A stretch of DNA of 64,000 bases from Treponema sp. (GTDB lineage Bacteria > Spirochaetota > Spirochaetia > Treponematales > Treponemataceae), in NCBI GenBank assembly GCA_022510905.1, contig JAFLSN010000004.1:1-64000 (forward strand). Direction: 5' to 3'. The notes beneath the pieces were generated by a model. That model was not told where the DNA came from. It did no database searches and worked only from the letters and a program-made list of their open reading frames with translations. The stretch's first letter is position 1. Every line of letters starts with the position of its first letter. This document shows positions 1-7,457 of the stretch, in pieces. A program made the position numbers and the translations under genes.

Positions 1-2
1 GG

Positions 3-305
3 TCGTTCTGGGGGCTGTTCCTGTACTCGCTTGACGGAATCATCGGCTTCTCCACCAAGCCGCTCGCGTTCGCGGCCGTTGCGGGGGTGCTTGCCGTCTT
101 CGCGTCGTTCGCCTTCATCGCGTTCATTGCCGTCCGCAGGCTTGCGTTCGGCGACCCGGTGCAGGGCTGGGCGAGCCTCGTCTGCCTCATCACGTTCTTC
201 TCAGGCGTGCAGCTCTCGTCGGTCGGCGTCTGCGGGCTGTACATCGCCAAAATCTACACGGAAGTGAAGCGGCGGCCTATGTATATCGTGAGGGAGGAAA
301 TGTAA
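3..305 (+). CDS. GtrB-like glycosyltransferase, C-terminal part
   Basis: Only the last ~100 residues lie in the window; the reading frame is open from the left edge. The visible part has two hydrophobic membrane segments and ends in a short basic tail reading GLYIAKIYTEVKRRPMYIV, the usual end of family-2 polyprenyl-phosphate sugar transferases (GtrB/DPM1-like). Such enzymes move glucose or a related sugar from a nucleotide donor to undecaprenyl phosphate on the cytoplasmic face. A GtrII-type transferase follows within 700 bp, which fits the usual GtrB/GtrII pairing in glycan modification. The sugar is unknown, and so is the start, because the catalytic N-terminal domain lies outside the window. 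Confidence 0.8.
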   Translation, partial: SFWGLFLYSLDGIIGFSTKPLAFAAVAGVLAVFASFAFIAFIAVRRLAFGDPVQGWASLVCLITFFSGVQLSSVGVCGLYIAKIYTEVKRRPMYIVREEM

Positions 306-306
306 A

Positions 307-872
307 GTGGAAATCGAGCGGCAGGCAAAGGCGGTCGCTGCTTATGGCATAATGCGGGGACGACCGCTCCGCTTCGACAGCTACCCGCACCCGCACATGA
401 TTCCGCTCGTGTTCGACGCTCTCTGCGATGCGGTGGCCGCGCTTTCGGCACAGGGAATTGACACGGAATTCATCAGAAACGCGCGCGACCCACTTCTCCC
501 CTATATCTAAAGCGGCGTATTTCTGCGCGGATTCTCGCCCGCAAACTTCGAAAAATGCTTGATACTGAACTGGTACGCGCACCGCGTCTCGCGCAGACTC
601 AAAAAGCTTTGGCTGGACGACAACTGTCTCTGCGGCGTTTTTTCAGCGGGAAGATGGACGCGGAACGAGTCGCTCGTGTCCTGCCTGTGTTCGAGCGGAT
701 TACGGCACGGCGCGGCATGACGGCGGAGATTCTCTTCCACCCCGGCACTGCGCTCGTTTCTGAACTCGGCGACGAATTCACGAAGCCCGGCTTCAACGAT
801 TTCCACACAAGCCCCTGCCGCAAGACAGAGCGCGATGCCGCGCGGAAGCTCAAACCTTGGAATAAGGCATGA
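307..872 (+). pseudogene. decayed ChbG/YdjC-type deacetylase remnant
   Basis: The region reads as the C-terminal two thirds of a ChbG/HpnK/YdjC-family carbohydrate deacetylase in two frames. The first frame (GTG at 307) gives a metal-site-like stretch DSYPHPHMIPLVFDAL, where intact members usually have D-x-H at the first position, and stops at TAA 508-510. Reading on past that stop gives family-like sequence (RGFSPANFEKC, then RRLKKLWLDDN). Around 645-665 the similarity moves to another frame, which continues with AEILFHPGTALVSELGDEF to 872. The N-terminal ~100 residues with the paired Asp metal ligands are absent. This is one truncation, one in-frame stop and one frameshift, so it is not expected to be active. 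It sits 1 bp after the GtrB-like gene. Confidence 0.65.
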
Positions 873-941
873 GCTCGGAGAGGCTGCCTGACGCATAATT
901 TTCGTATAGTCAAAATATTTTTTTGAGGTAGGATATTGCTT

Positions 942-2660
942 ATGAAAAAATATACTGTTTTTATCCAAAAGAAAGGTTTTCTTGTCGTGCTAGCACTGTT
1001 GTTCGTTTTATCCGCGTTCCTTGCGATGCCGCCCGCCGTTTTTGCGATTCTTGGTCTTGCGGGCCGGTATTTGGGACGGTCTCTCCGCGACCCGGGGCGT
1101 TGGATAGAAATCATAAAGCATTGCGCATACATCGCCATGACGGTTATAGCGCTTGCGGCGTTCCTTGTCTGCACAAAGCGCGGAAGCCATCTGGCGGATG
1201 AAGTGCGGCGGGAGCTGTGCTTGTGGGGCGAGAAAATCGGCGCAAAGCGGTTCGCCATTGCCATCGCGGGAATCGCCATTTTCTATTGTATTTGCTTCTT
1301 CAAGGTCATAGTCGCGGATTTTTACTATGGTGATGACATCTGGAGGAGTTACGACGGAAGCCGCTCGTGGATTGGGTTCAGCCGGTACATATCCGAGTTT
1401 CTTTCTATCGCCATACATGGGAACTTATATCTTCCTGACATTGCCCCGCTGACGCAGCTGATTGCGATTCTTATCATGGCATTAGCTACAGTCCTGCTTG
1501 CGGCGGTGCTTCGGAACGGAAATATTACGCCAATGTCATTGCTCGCCTGTTCGCTTCTGTTCCTCTCGCCATTTTTCGCGCAGAATTTCTCGTACCGCTT
1601 CGATTCGCCCTACATGGCGCTCGCAGCATTCTTTCCCATAGTTCCGTTCATGTTCACGGAAAAACGCGGCGCATTCTTCTTTGTCTCGGTCGTCTCGCTT
1701 ATTCTGTGCTGTATGTGCTATCAGGCTGGAAGCAGCATATTCATCCTCCTTGCGATGTATTTTGTGCTGTCGATGTGGCTCAGGAAAACTATTACGGGGG
1801 GGGGTATCATGTTTGGCGGAATTGCGGCTGGAGCATACCTGTGCGCGATGCTGGTCTTCAAAATCCTCTACATGAACACGATGGAAAACAGCGCGGACTC
1901 GAATTTCTCGACAGCCATCACCCTCGCTGCCATCCCGGGGAACATCGCCGCCTACGCGAAAAGCACGCTGCCGTTTTTCGGCGGGGTGTGGACAAAATGC
2001 TTCCTCTTTCTTTCGACCGTATGTTTTGTCATCGCGAGTGTCAGGGAGGCAAAGTGTGGCAGGGTGCGGGCGTTAATCTTCGTTCTCCTGTTCGTTGCCG
2101 TCGGATTTATCCTTTCGTTCGGCCCGTACCTCGTATTTGAGCGGCCGCTTTTGGCACCGAGGGCCATGCTGGGATTCAATATGCTCGTGGCGCTTGTCTG
2201 CGCAGGAATGTGCGGCACGGAAGGGAAAAAAGTCCGCGCACTGCCGATATGCTGCCTTGTATATGGGTGTGCCGTATTCATGTACGCATACGGCACGAGC
2301 CTTGCCGAGCAGAAAGAGTACCAGCGGTTCCGCACGGAGCTGCTGCTTTCCGACCTCGGGAGGCTCGCGAATGGCGATGCGGAAATCGGCGTTTCGTTCT
2401 CCGGCTCAATCGGACTTTCCGACGGCCTGCACGTAAACGCGCGGACATTTCCGCTGATAGGAAAAACCGTCACGGTTGTTCCATCTGGCGGCGGCATCTG
2501 GAACGATGACCTCATGAAGTCGCTCGGCTTCAAGTGCAGGGATGAGTATCTTGGCGAGAATCCAGGATGGCCGCTGCTTGTGTCCTCGTACTGGCACGAC
2601 ATCTACGGGGAGGACGGGCGGTTCTTCATCGTCCTAAAGCGGCACGGGGAGGCGGGATAG
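942..2660 (+). CDS. GtrII-type membrane glucosyltransferase with internal G9 tract
   Basis: A 572-residue polytopic membrane protein with about ten hydrophobic segments and a soluble C-terminal ~130 residues. An acidic pair (Asp131-Asp132, in YYGDDIWRSYDG) followed by a Trp/Arg-rich loop is the pattern I associate with GtrII-type glucosyl transferases, which transfer glucose from the lipid carrier made by GtrB to a surface glycan outside the inner membrane. I chose ATG 942 over TTG 936 because GAGGTAGGA ends about 8 nt upstream of it. Nine consecutive G (1796-1804) lie in the frame around codons 286-288; loss or gain of one G would truncate the protein. The family call is from motif and context only; another GT-C-fold transferase is the alternative. 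Confidence 0.65.
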   Translation: MKKYTVFIQKKGFLVVLALLFVLSAFLAMPPAVFAILGLAGRYLGRSLRDPGRWIEIIKHCAYIAMTVIALAAFLVCTKRGSHLADEVRRELCLWGEKIGAKRFAIAIAGIAIFYCICFFKVIVADFYYGDDIWRSYDGSRSWIGFSRYISEFLSIAIHGNLYLPDIAPLTQLIAILIMALATVLLAAVLRNGNITPMSLLACSLLFLSPFFAQNFSYRFDSPYMALAAFFPIVPFMFTEKRGAFFFVSVVSLILCCMCYQAGSSIFILLAMYFVLSMWLRKTITGGGIMFGGIAAGAYLCAMLVFKILYMNTMENSADSNFSTAITLAAIPGNIAAYAKSTLPFFGGVWTKCFLFLSTVCFVIASVREAKCGRVRALIFVLLFVAVGFILSFGPYLVFERPLLAPRAMLGFNMLVALVCAGMCGTEGKKVRALPICCLVYGCAVFMYAYGTSLAEQKEYQRFRTELLLSDLGRLANGDAEIGVSFSGSIGLSDGLHVNARTFPLIGKTVTVVPSGGGIWNDDLMKSLGFKCRDEYLGENPGWPLLVSSYWHDIYGEDGRFFIVLKRHGEAG

Positions 2661-2688
2661 ATATTTATTCCGCGCACAGGTTTTATTC

Positions 2689-3741
2689 GTGGATAAACTT
2701 GCGGAGGTGTGGAGCGTGAGAGGCTCTGACAGGTATATCGGCATTGACGGACTTGCCCACACAAACGGCTTCATGTTCGGCGTGATGTTCCGTCTTATGG
2801 CAAGCACAGGACTGAGACCGGGCGAGGTTCGCGCAATCTGCATAGACCAGATACAGGATGGCGGACTGTTCATAAACCGTATGCTTGACGCTTACGATGT
2901 CGAGCGTTCATACCTTAAAAAAGGGAACGCGGAGAATACGAGGCAGAGAACCGTCCTGCTGCCGTCAAAAATGGCGGAGCTTCTGAACGAGTATGTAAAA
3001 ATCCGCCCGCACTGCGACAGTGGGTATATATTCTCCCTGCACGGCGAGTTCATCAGAAAAGGCACTCTGGACAGACGGTTTGCAAACGGGCTTATGAGAC
3101 TTGGAATCATTGGCTTTGAGAAGTCAAAGGATGGAAACGGCAAAGTCAGGACTGTGACCGACAAGACGAAACGTCTGACACCGCACTCCCTGCGCTTCAC
3201 CTACAACACATACACGGTGAACTCAAACCTGCTGCCGAGGGAGGTTCTGCGTAAAATGATAGGGCACAACTCGGAGGCGATGACCGATTATTACACCCGC
3301 CCGGATTTGGACGCTGAACTGCGTGGCTTGCAGCCGTACCAGCGCTCACGGAAATTTCTCTTGGACAGACATCAGCATTTTGCCGCTCATAGAAATTTTA
3401 CTTTGACGAGCACCGGCACTTTGCCGCTCGCAGGAATTTCACTTGGACAGGCAACGGCGTTCTGCCGCTCACGGAAATTCTGTTTGGACAGTCAACGGCA
3501 ATCTGCCGTTCGCATAAATTCCGTTTGGACGACTAACGGCATTCCGCCGCTCACGGAAATTCCGCTTGGACGAGCACTGGCAGTCTGCCGCTCGCAGGAA
3601 TTTCGCTTGGACAAGCACCGGCACTTTGCCGCTCGCAGGAATTTCACTTGGACAAGCACCGGCGTTCTGCCGCTCACGGAAATTCCGCTTGGACAAGCAC
3701 CGGCGTTCTGCCGCTCATGGAAATTTTACTTGGACGACTAA
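2689..3741 (+). CDS. truncated tyrosine recombinase running into tandem repeats
   Basis: Residues ~20-210 are the catalytic domain of a phage-type tyrosine recombinase: Arg43 in TGLRPGEVRAI, His166 and Arg169 in HSLRFTYNT, His193 in IGHNSEAMTDYYTR, and Tyr201/Tyr202 as nucleophile candidates. The N-terminal core-binding domain, normally ~100-180 residues, is missing; the frame opens with GTG 2689 just after the upstream gene and has no obvious ribosome site. From residue ~218 onward the frame is no longer recombinase but a translated 41-bp tandem repeat, ending at a TAA (3739-3741) inside a variant repeat unit. The natural C-terminus has probably been replaced or extended by the array. All catalytic residues remain, but without the arm/core domain activity is doubtful, so this is most likely a remnant. 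Confidence 0.6.
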   Translation: MDKLAEVWSVRGSDRYIGIDGLAHTNGFMFGVMFRLMASTGLRPGEVRAICIDQIQDGGLFINRMLDAYDVERSYLKKGNAENTRQRTVLLPSKMAELLNEYVKIRPHCDSGYIFSLHGEFIRKGTLDRRFANGLMRLGIIGFEKSKDGNGKVRTVTDKTKRLTPHSLRFTYNTYTVNSNLLPREVLRKMIGHNSEAMTDYYTRPDLDAELRGLQPYQRSRKFLLDRHQHFAAHRNFTLTSTGTLPLAGISLGQATAFCRSRKFCLDSQRQSAVRINSVWTTNGIPPLTEIPLGRALAVCRSQEFRLDKHRHFAARRNFTWTSTGVLPLTEIPLGQAPAFCRSWKFYLDD

Positions 3742-4138
3742 CGGCATTCCGCCGCTCACGGAAATTCCGCTTGGACGAGCACCGGCAGTCTGCCGTTCGC
3801 AGGAATTTCGCTTGGACAAGCAACGGCACTTTGCCGCTCGCAGGAATTTCACTTGGACAGGCACCGGCGTTCCGCCGCTCACGGAAATTCCGCTTTGACG
3901 AGCACCAGCATTCCGCCGCTCACGGAAATTCCGCTTGGACAAGCAACGGCAATCCGCCGTTCGCAGAAATTCCGCTTAGACGAGCACCGGCACTTCGCCG
4001 TTCGCAGGAATTTCACTTGGACAAGCAACGGCGTTCTGCCGTTCACGGAAATTTTACTTTGACGAGTAACGGCAATCTGCCGTTCGCAGAAATTCCGCTT
4101 GGACAAGCAACGGCATTCCGCCGCTTGATAAAATTCCT
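3341..4138. repeat. 41-bp tandem array, 19 full units plus a partial one
   Basis: Units begin exactly every 41 bp at 3341, 3382, 3423 and so on to 4120, with no insertion or deletion between them. The usual unit starts GCCGCTCACGGAAATTCCGC and continues TTGGACAAGC-ACCGGC-(ATT/AGT/ACT/GTT/AAT)-C-(T/C). Variation is limited to a few slots, each with a small set of alternatives, for example CACGGAAA, CGCAGGAA or CATGGAAA after GCCGCT. Two dyads recur in each unit, GGAAATTCC and GCTTG-GA-CAAGC. Units at 3505-3709 and 3710-3914 repeat the order of third-slot variants (ATT, AGT, ACT, GTT), implying a five-unit, 205-bp duplication. Because 41 is not a multiple of 3, every frame rotates through the unit, so long open frames on both strands here are expected and do not show coding. 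Confidence 0.9.
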
Positions 4139-4885
4139 CTCGGACAGCGAAAACCCGGACTGTCGGAGGCCGTTTTTGCGCCGGGGAAGCGAAAAACGTT
4201 TGTTTGAGAGCCGACCTTGCGCCTCGGCGGGGAAAAAATTTTTGTTTGAAGCTCGCTTTTGCGTCCGGGCAAGGAAAATCTGAATGGTTAGAGCGTGGTT
4301 TTTCCGCAGGGAGGCACCATCCGGACGGGTTTTTGCCAAAATTCCTCTTGGACAGCAAAAAAACAACCGGGTGGAAGGCGTTTTTTTGCTCGGACAGCGA
4401 AAACCCGACTGGGTGGAGGGCGTTTTTGCGCCGGGGAAGCGAAAAACGTTTGTTTGAGAGCCGACCTTGCGCCTTGGCGGGGAAAAAATTTTTGTTTGAA
4501 GCCCGCTTTTGCGCTTGGACAAGGAAAATCTGAATGGGTAGAGCGTGATTTTGCCGCAGGGAGGCACCATCCGGACGGGTTTTTGCCAAAATTCCTCTTG
4601 GACAGCAAAAAAACAACCGGGTGGAAGGCGTTTTTGCGCTCGGACAGCGAAAACCGACTGGGTGGAGGGCGCTTTTGCGCCGGGGAAGCGAAAAACGTTT
4701 GTTTGAGAGCCGACCTTGCGCCTGTGCGGGGAAAAAATTTTTGTTTGAAGCCCGCTTTTGTGTCCGGGCAAGGAAAATCTGAATGGTTAGAGCGTGATTT
4801 TGCCGCAGGAAGACGCCATCTGAACGGGTTTTTGCCAAAATCCCTCTAGGACAGCAAAAAGTCGGACGGGCGGAAGGCGTTTTTG
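4139..4885. repeat. three 250-bp higher-order repeats made of 41-42-bp monomers
   Basis: CTCGGACAGCGAAAA recurs at 4139, 4389 and 4639, exactly 250 bp apart, with near-identical sequence between; the last copy fades near 4885. Each 250-bp unit divides into six monomers of 42, 41, 42, 42, 41 and 42 bp. Several start with C-T-(T/C)-GGACA-(A/G)-G, and most end in a T-run followed by GCG or GCC. The first box matches CTTGGACAAGC of the preceding 41-bp array, and the two arrays abut in phase (4120 unit into 4139). I read both as one satellite with two families, the second having evolved a hexameric higher-order repeat. Open frames here run on both strands but look like repeat translations, and I do not call a gene. 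Confidence 0.85.
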
Positions 4886-5007
4886 TTCCATCGGAGAGTG
4901 GGCTGGGCATACGCGGCTGCCGGGGTGGTGTAGGGGCGCGGAACGGTCATGCTGGAGCGCGGGGACATGGCATGAGCCTCGCTCGGGGTGCTGCGGGTGG
5001 ATGTTCG

Positions 5008-5601
5008 TCACCAGGTTGCGGCGCGGTCATCTGCCATGATTTGTATCACCCTCACGCCGCAGTCTTTTAAAAGGCGGATGTTGCTGTCAAAATCTCGTTT
5101 GTACACGGATTCAAATACGACGGCCTTTATTCCGGCGGCGATTATGAGCTTGGTGCAGTCGCTGCACGGCGAGTGCGTGATATAAAGCACGCAGGAGTCG
5201 TCGATTCCGATGTTGTTGCGGGCGGCGTAGGCTATGCAGTTCTGCTCCGCGTGAAGCTCGTACTTCCTTGCGAACTCGTGGTGGCGCGTCCTGTTCTGCT
5301 CGTTGTCCATCGGAAATCCCGCGAACTCGTCCTCGCAGTGCCGCATTCCAGAGGGCACGCCGTTGTATCCCGCGCTGATTACGCGCAAGTCTTTTACCAG
5401 GACTGCGCCAATCTTGTATTTTATGCACGTGGAATGTTCCGCGAATTCTCTTGCGATGCTCATGAACGTCCTGTGCCAGGATTTCTTTTTCTTTGATTCG
5501 CCTGGTTCTGTGCTTTTCTCAAAAAGAACTGTGTCCATCCGCTTGTTAATCCTCTGGGGGTTATCGGTTATGTTATAGCCGGTGTTTTGGAATTCGCTCA
5601 T
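5008..5601 (-). CDS. dCMP deaminase (ComEB-like)
   Basis: A 197-residue zinc deaminase. The motif HAEQNCIAYA supplies His117 and the proton-shuttling Glu119, and PCSDC supplies the zinc ligands Cys146 and Cys149. SAGYNGVPSG before the active site is typical of deoxycytidylate deaminases, which convert dCMP to dUMP and so feed thymidylate synthesis. About 40 residues precede the conserved domain, longer than the minimal enzyme; Met22 is a possible alternative start. The ATG at 5601 overlaps the stop of the upstream nuclease gene by 4 bp (ATGA), so the two are probably translated together. I see no P-loop domain of the kind found in the antiphage deaminase AvcD. Either a housekeeping pyrimidine role or a role tied to the nuclease is possible. 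Confidence 0.85.
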   Translation of the reverse strand: MSEFQNTGYNITDNPQRINKRMDTVLFEKSTEPGESKKKKSWHRTFMSIAREFAEHSTCIKYKIGAVLVKDLRVISAGYNGVPSGMRHCEDEFAGFPMDNEQNRTRHHEFARKYELHAEQNCIAYAARNNIGIDDSCVLYITHSPCSDCTKLIIAAGIKAVVFESVYKRDFDSNIRLLKDCGVRVIQIMADDRAATW

Positions 5602-6677
5602 GCCTCTGTTATATCGTAGCCAAGTTTTTTTGCGGCATCAATGAATCTGTCTATATTTCCGCTTCCCCACTCTGTGCTGACATACATTTTTCCATCAGAA
5701 AGATGAAGTTTTTCTTCTTGAAAAAAACGGAACTTGGGCTTATTCTTTCTTGCCTTTCCGCTTTGCTCCCATTTTCTTAACTTTCTTTGGTGCACAGCTT
5801 CTGCTGTTTCTTTGTTTTCAACGACTTCCGTGCTTCCCTGCAATTTCTTGTGAAAAATAGATTTCAATTCTTCCTGTGTTGTTGCAGGATGTGAGCGGAC
5901 ATAATCAGAGATGACGGCTAAAACAAGCCTCCCTTTGCCATATGTGTTTCCTTTGAAATTATACTGGGTGTTGTCTTTTTTTTCTGCGACGGCGGGGAGT
6001 GCGGCATTGGCGTTTTGTTCTGGAGCCTCCTGTTGTTGCATATCCATGGACACTGAGACATGCACATCTTGCAACGCCATTTCAACGGCTTCTTCTGAAT
6101 ACTGCGACCTGTAATACTGCTTGATAATATCGCTGGCCGAGCCGCGCTGCAATTCGGTGCGTATTGTCTGCGCTTGCGTGTGCAATGCCTCTTGCGCCTC
6201 TATGAATGCTTTGACCGCACTCTCGTCAAATTTTTCTTTGCTGAACAGCTCGATGAAGGTGGCTCCGTGTGCGTTTCCGCTTTTAAATTCGATTTCCATG
6301 TGCAGGGCATTGCCGTCGTTGCCATAGTACACATGGATTTTATCGCATATGAGAATGCCGACATTCAGCCTGAGCAAAAGCATATAGCTGAACAGCTGGT
6401 CTTTATATCTCTCGTCGAAAGGCAGGTTGTGCTGTTTCAATTCAACGGTAAACAAATCTTTTTTTGCGCTGCTGTCCTTGACAATAATATCCGGAACAGT
6501 GCGTTGGGAAGAGCCTATCGGTATTTTGCGCTGACGTTCAATTTCTTCGTCAATTTTGCTGTAGCCAAAAATCTCGGAAAAAATGTCCGCCCATACATCT
6601 TCAACTTCGTTTTCTTTTGCAGGCTTTTTTGCCTGAACAATGGAAACAATCTTGTCCCATTTTTCTTCCGCAGTCAT
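5598..6677 (-). CDS. HsdR_N-like PD-(D/E)XK nuclease
   Basis: A 359-residue protein with an N-terminal domain resembling that of type I restriction R subunits: Asp63 in VPDIIVKD, then Glu79 and Lys81 in FTVELKQHN, giving the PD...ExK arrangement of a restriction-fold nuclease. There is no helicase domain, so it is not a full HsdR. Residues ~165-225 look like a linker, and the C-terminal ~120 residues form a compact, probably winged-helix-like domain ending in YVSTEWGSGNIDRFI. No methylase or specificity gene is in the window. It is the first gene of a two-gene minus-strand unit with the dCMP deaminase and has its own promoter (6702-6730). Function is unproven: an orphan restriction enzyme, a defence nuclease or a DNA-repair protein would all fit. 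Confidence 0.6.
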   Translation of the reverse strand: MTAEEKWDKIVSIVQAKKPAKENEVEDVWADIFSEIFGYSKIDEEIERQRKIPIGSSQRTVPDIIVKDSSAKKDLFTVELKQHNLPFDERYKDQLFSYMLLLRLNVGILICDKIHVYYGNDGNALHMEIEFKSGNAHGATFIELFSKEKFDESAVKAFIEAQEALHTQAQTIRTELQRGSASDIIKQYYRSQYSEEAVEMALQDVHVSVSMDMQQQEAPEQNANAALPAVAEKKDNTQYNFKGNTYGKGRLVLAVISDYVRSHPATTQEELKSIFHKKLQGSTEVVENKETAEAVHQRKLRKWEQSGKARKNKPKFRFFQEEKLHLSDGKMYVSTEWGSGNIDRFIDAAKKLGYDITEA

Positions 6678-6701
6678 ACTACCCTCGCAATTTTAAGGAA
6701 C

Positions 6702-6730
6702 ATTATAGCCAAAACCTCGTTTTATGTCAC
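6702..6730 (-). promoter_or_regulatory. sigma-70-type promoter of the nuclease-deaminase unit
   Basis: On the minus strand, GTGACA (6725-6730) is followed after 17 bp by a perfect TATAAT (6702-6707). The leader to ATG 6677 is about 20 nt and holds a GAGGG ribosome site. Confidence 0.6.
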
Positions 6731-6911
6731 TAGAATCAAAAGGCTCCTTGGCGGGTTAAATCATGCTAAAGAGGATTTAACCGATGACAAGGCAAAGAGT
6801 CGCGGCGCAAAAACGGAACAAGATTTTTTGCGTTTCAATAGCACTCTTGCGGCTGCACATTCGGCGGGCATAAAATGGAACAGCATGAACTGCCGCCATT
6901 CAAACCATCTC

Positions 6912-6940
6912 TGGACAATTCCTGGTGCTTGCGGTACACT
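6912..6940 (+). promoter_or_regulatory. promoter giving a probable leaderless mRNA
   Basis: TGGACA (6912-6917), a 17-bp spacer and TACACT (6935-6940). Only six bases separate the -10 box from ATG 6947, so transcription would start at or next to the start codon. There is no Shine-Dalgarno sequence. Confidence 0.55.
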
Positions 6941-6946
6941 TTGCCC

Positions 6947-7456
6947 ATGAACAAAAATCTATTCGCTCTTATAGCGCTGCTTTTTATATTCAAAGCAACG
7001 GCCTTGTTTGCCGATAACAGCGCTATCGGTGTACAGGTGGGCGAAAATCCCTCGATAGGAAATCCTGGCTTTTATCATTCACCTCATGCGGCGCTTTCGT
7101 ATAAACCGCCTCTGCTGCCATTTTTGTTCGGCGTTGAAGTTCAGCTTCCTGAATGGTCTGTGCGCAGCATAGGTGTAACCGCCGATTGGTGGATGTCGAA
7201 TCCGCGCCTTGCAGGAATGTTGCACTGTTATTTTGGCCCGGGGCTCACGTGCGCATTTTTGCGGCCCGCCGCAGACGAAGAAGGCTACGGTATGTTTGCA
7301 GGAGTTCGTTTTGTGTTCGGCCTGAATATGTTCGTGCACAACCACTTGGAATTATTCGCGCAGATTGCAGCCCAGGGTGGCCCGCAGTTTTTTACGGACG
7401 GTGCGGGTTGGCAGGCTTCTCTTCCGATAAGTGTGGGCACACGGGTTTGGTTCTAG
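6947..7456 (+). CDS. small outer-membrane beta-barrel protein, copy 1
   Basis: 169 residues with a clear signal peptide (MNKNLFALIALLFIFKATALFA, cut near residue 22-23). The rest alternates polar and hydrophobic residues with many Gly and aromatics and ends in an aromatic residue (SVGTRVWF), as barrel strands do. The order of strands recalls the small spirochaetal barrels (OmpW-like, BAPKO_0422/DUF3996-type), but I cannot assign the family firmly. I chose ATG 6947 over an upstream ATG at 6875 because the signal peptide starts there and the promoter lies just upstream. A paralogue follows 1 bp later; both share the stretch (S/T)RIG-or-SIGVTADWW followed by a YGPGL-like motif. Likely an outer-membrane or periplasm-facing protein of unknown role. 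Confidence 0.6.
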   Translation: MNKNLFALIALLFIFKATALFADNSAIGVQVGENPSIGNPGFYHSPHAALSYKPPLLPFLFGVEVQLPEWSVRSIGVTADWWMSNPRLAGMLHCYFGPGLTCAFLRPAADEEGYGMFAGVRFVFGLNMFVHNHLELFAQIAAQGGPQFFTDGAGWQASLPISVGTRVWF

Positions 7457-7457
7457 C

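Noticed and set aside
3341..4138. CRISPR array
   Set aside because: The 41-bp units are contiguous and all alike; there are no unique spacers and no cas genes.
3341..4885. Integron attC cassettes or a diversity-generating retroelement
   Set aside because: No inverted R/L-box attC structure, no integron-type integrase, no reverse transcriptase and no template/variable repeat pair.
3879..4910. A 343-residue minus-strand protein through the repeats
   Set aside because: The frame crosses two repeat families, has no ribosome site, and equally long frames exist on the other strand; it looks like translated satellite.
6174..6950. 258-residue plus-strand frame opposite the nuclease gene
   Set aside because: Antisense shadow of the nuclease gene; composition is poor and it ends past the start of the small barrel gene.
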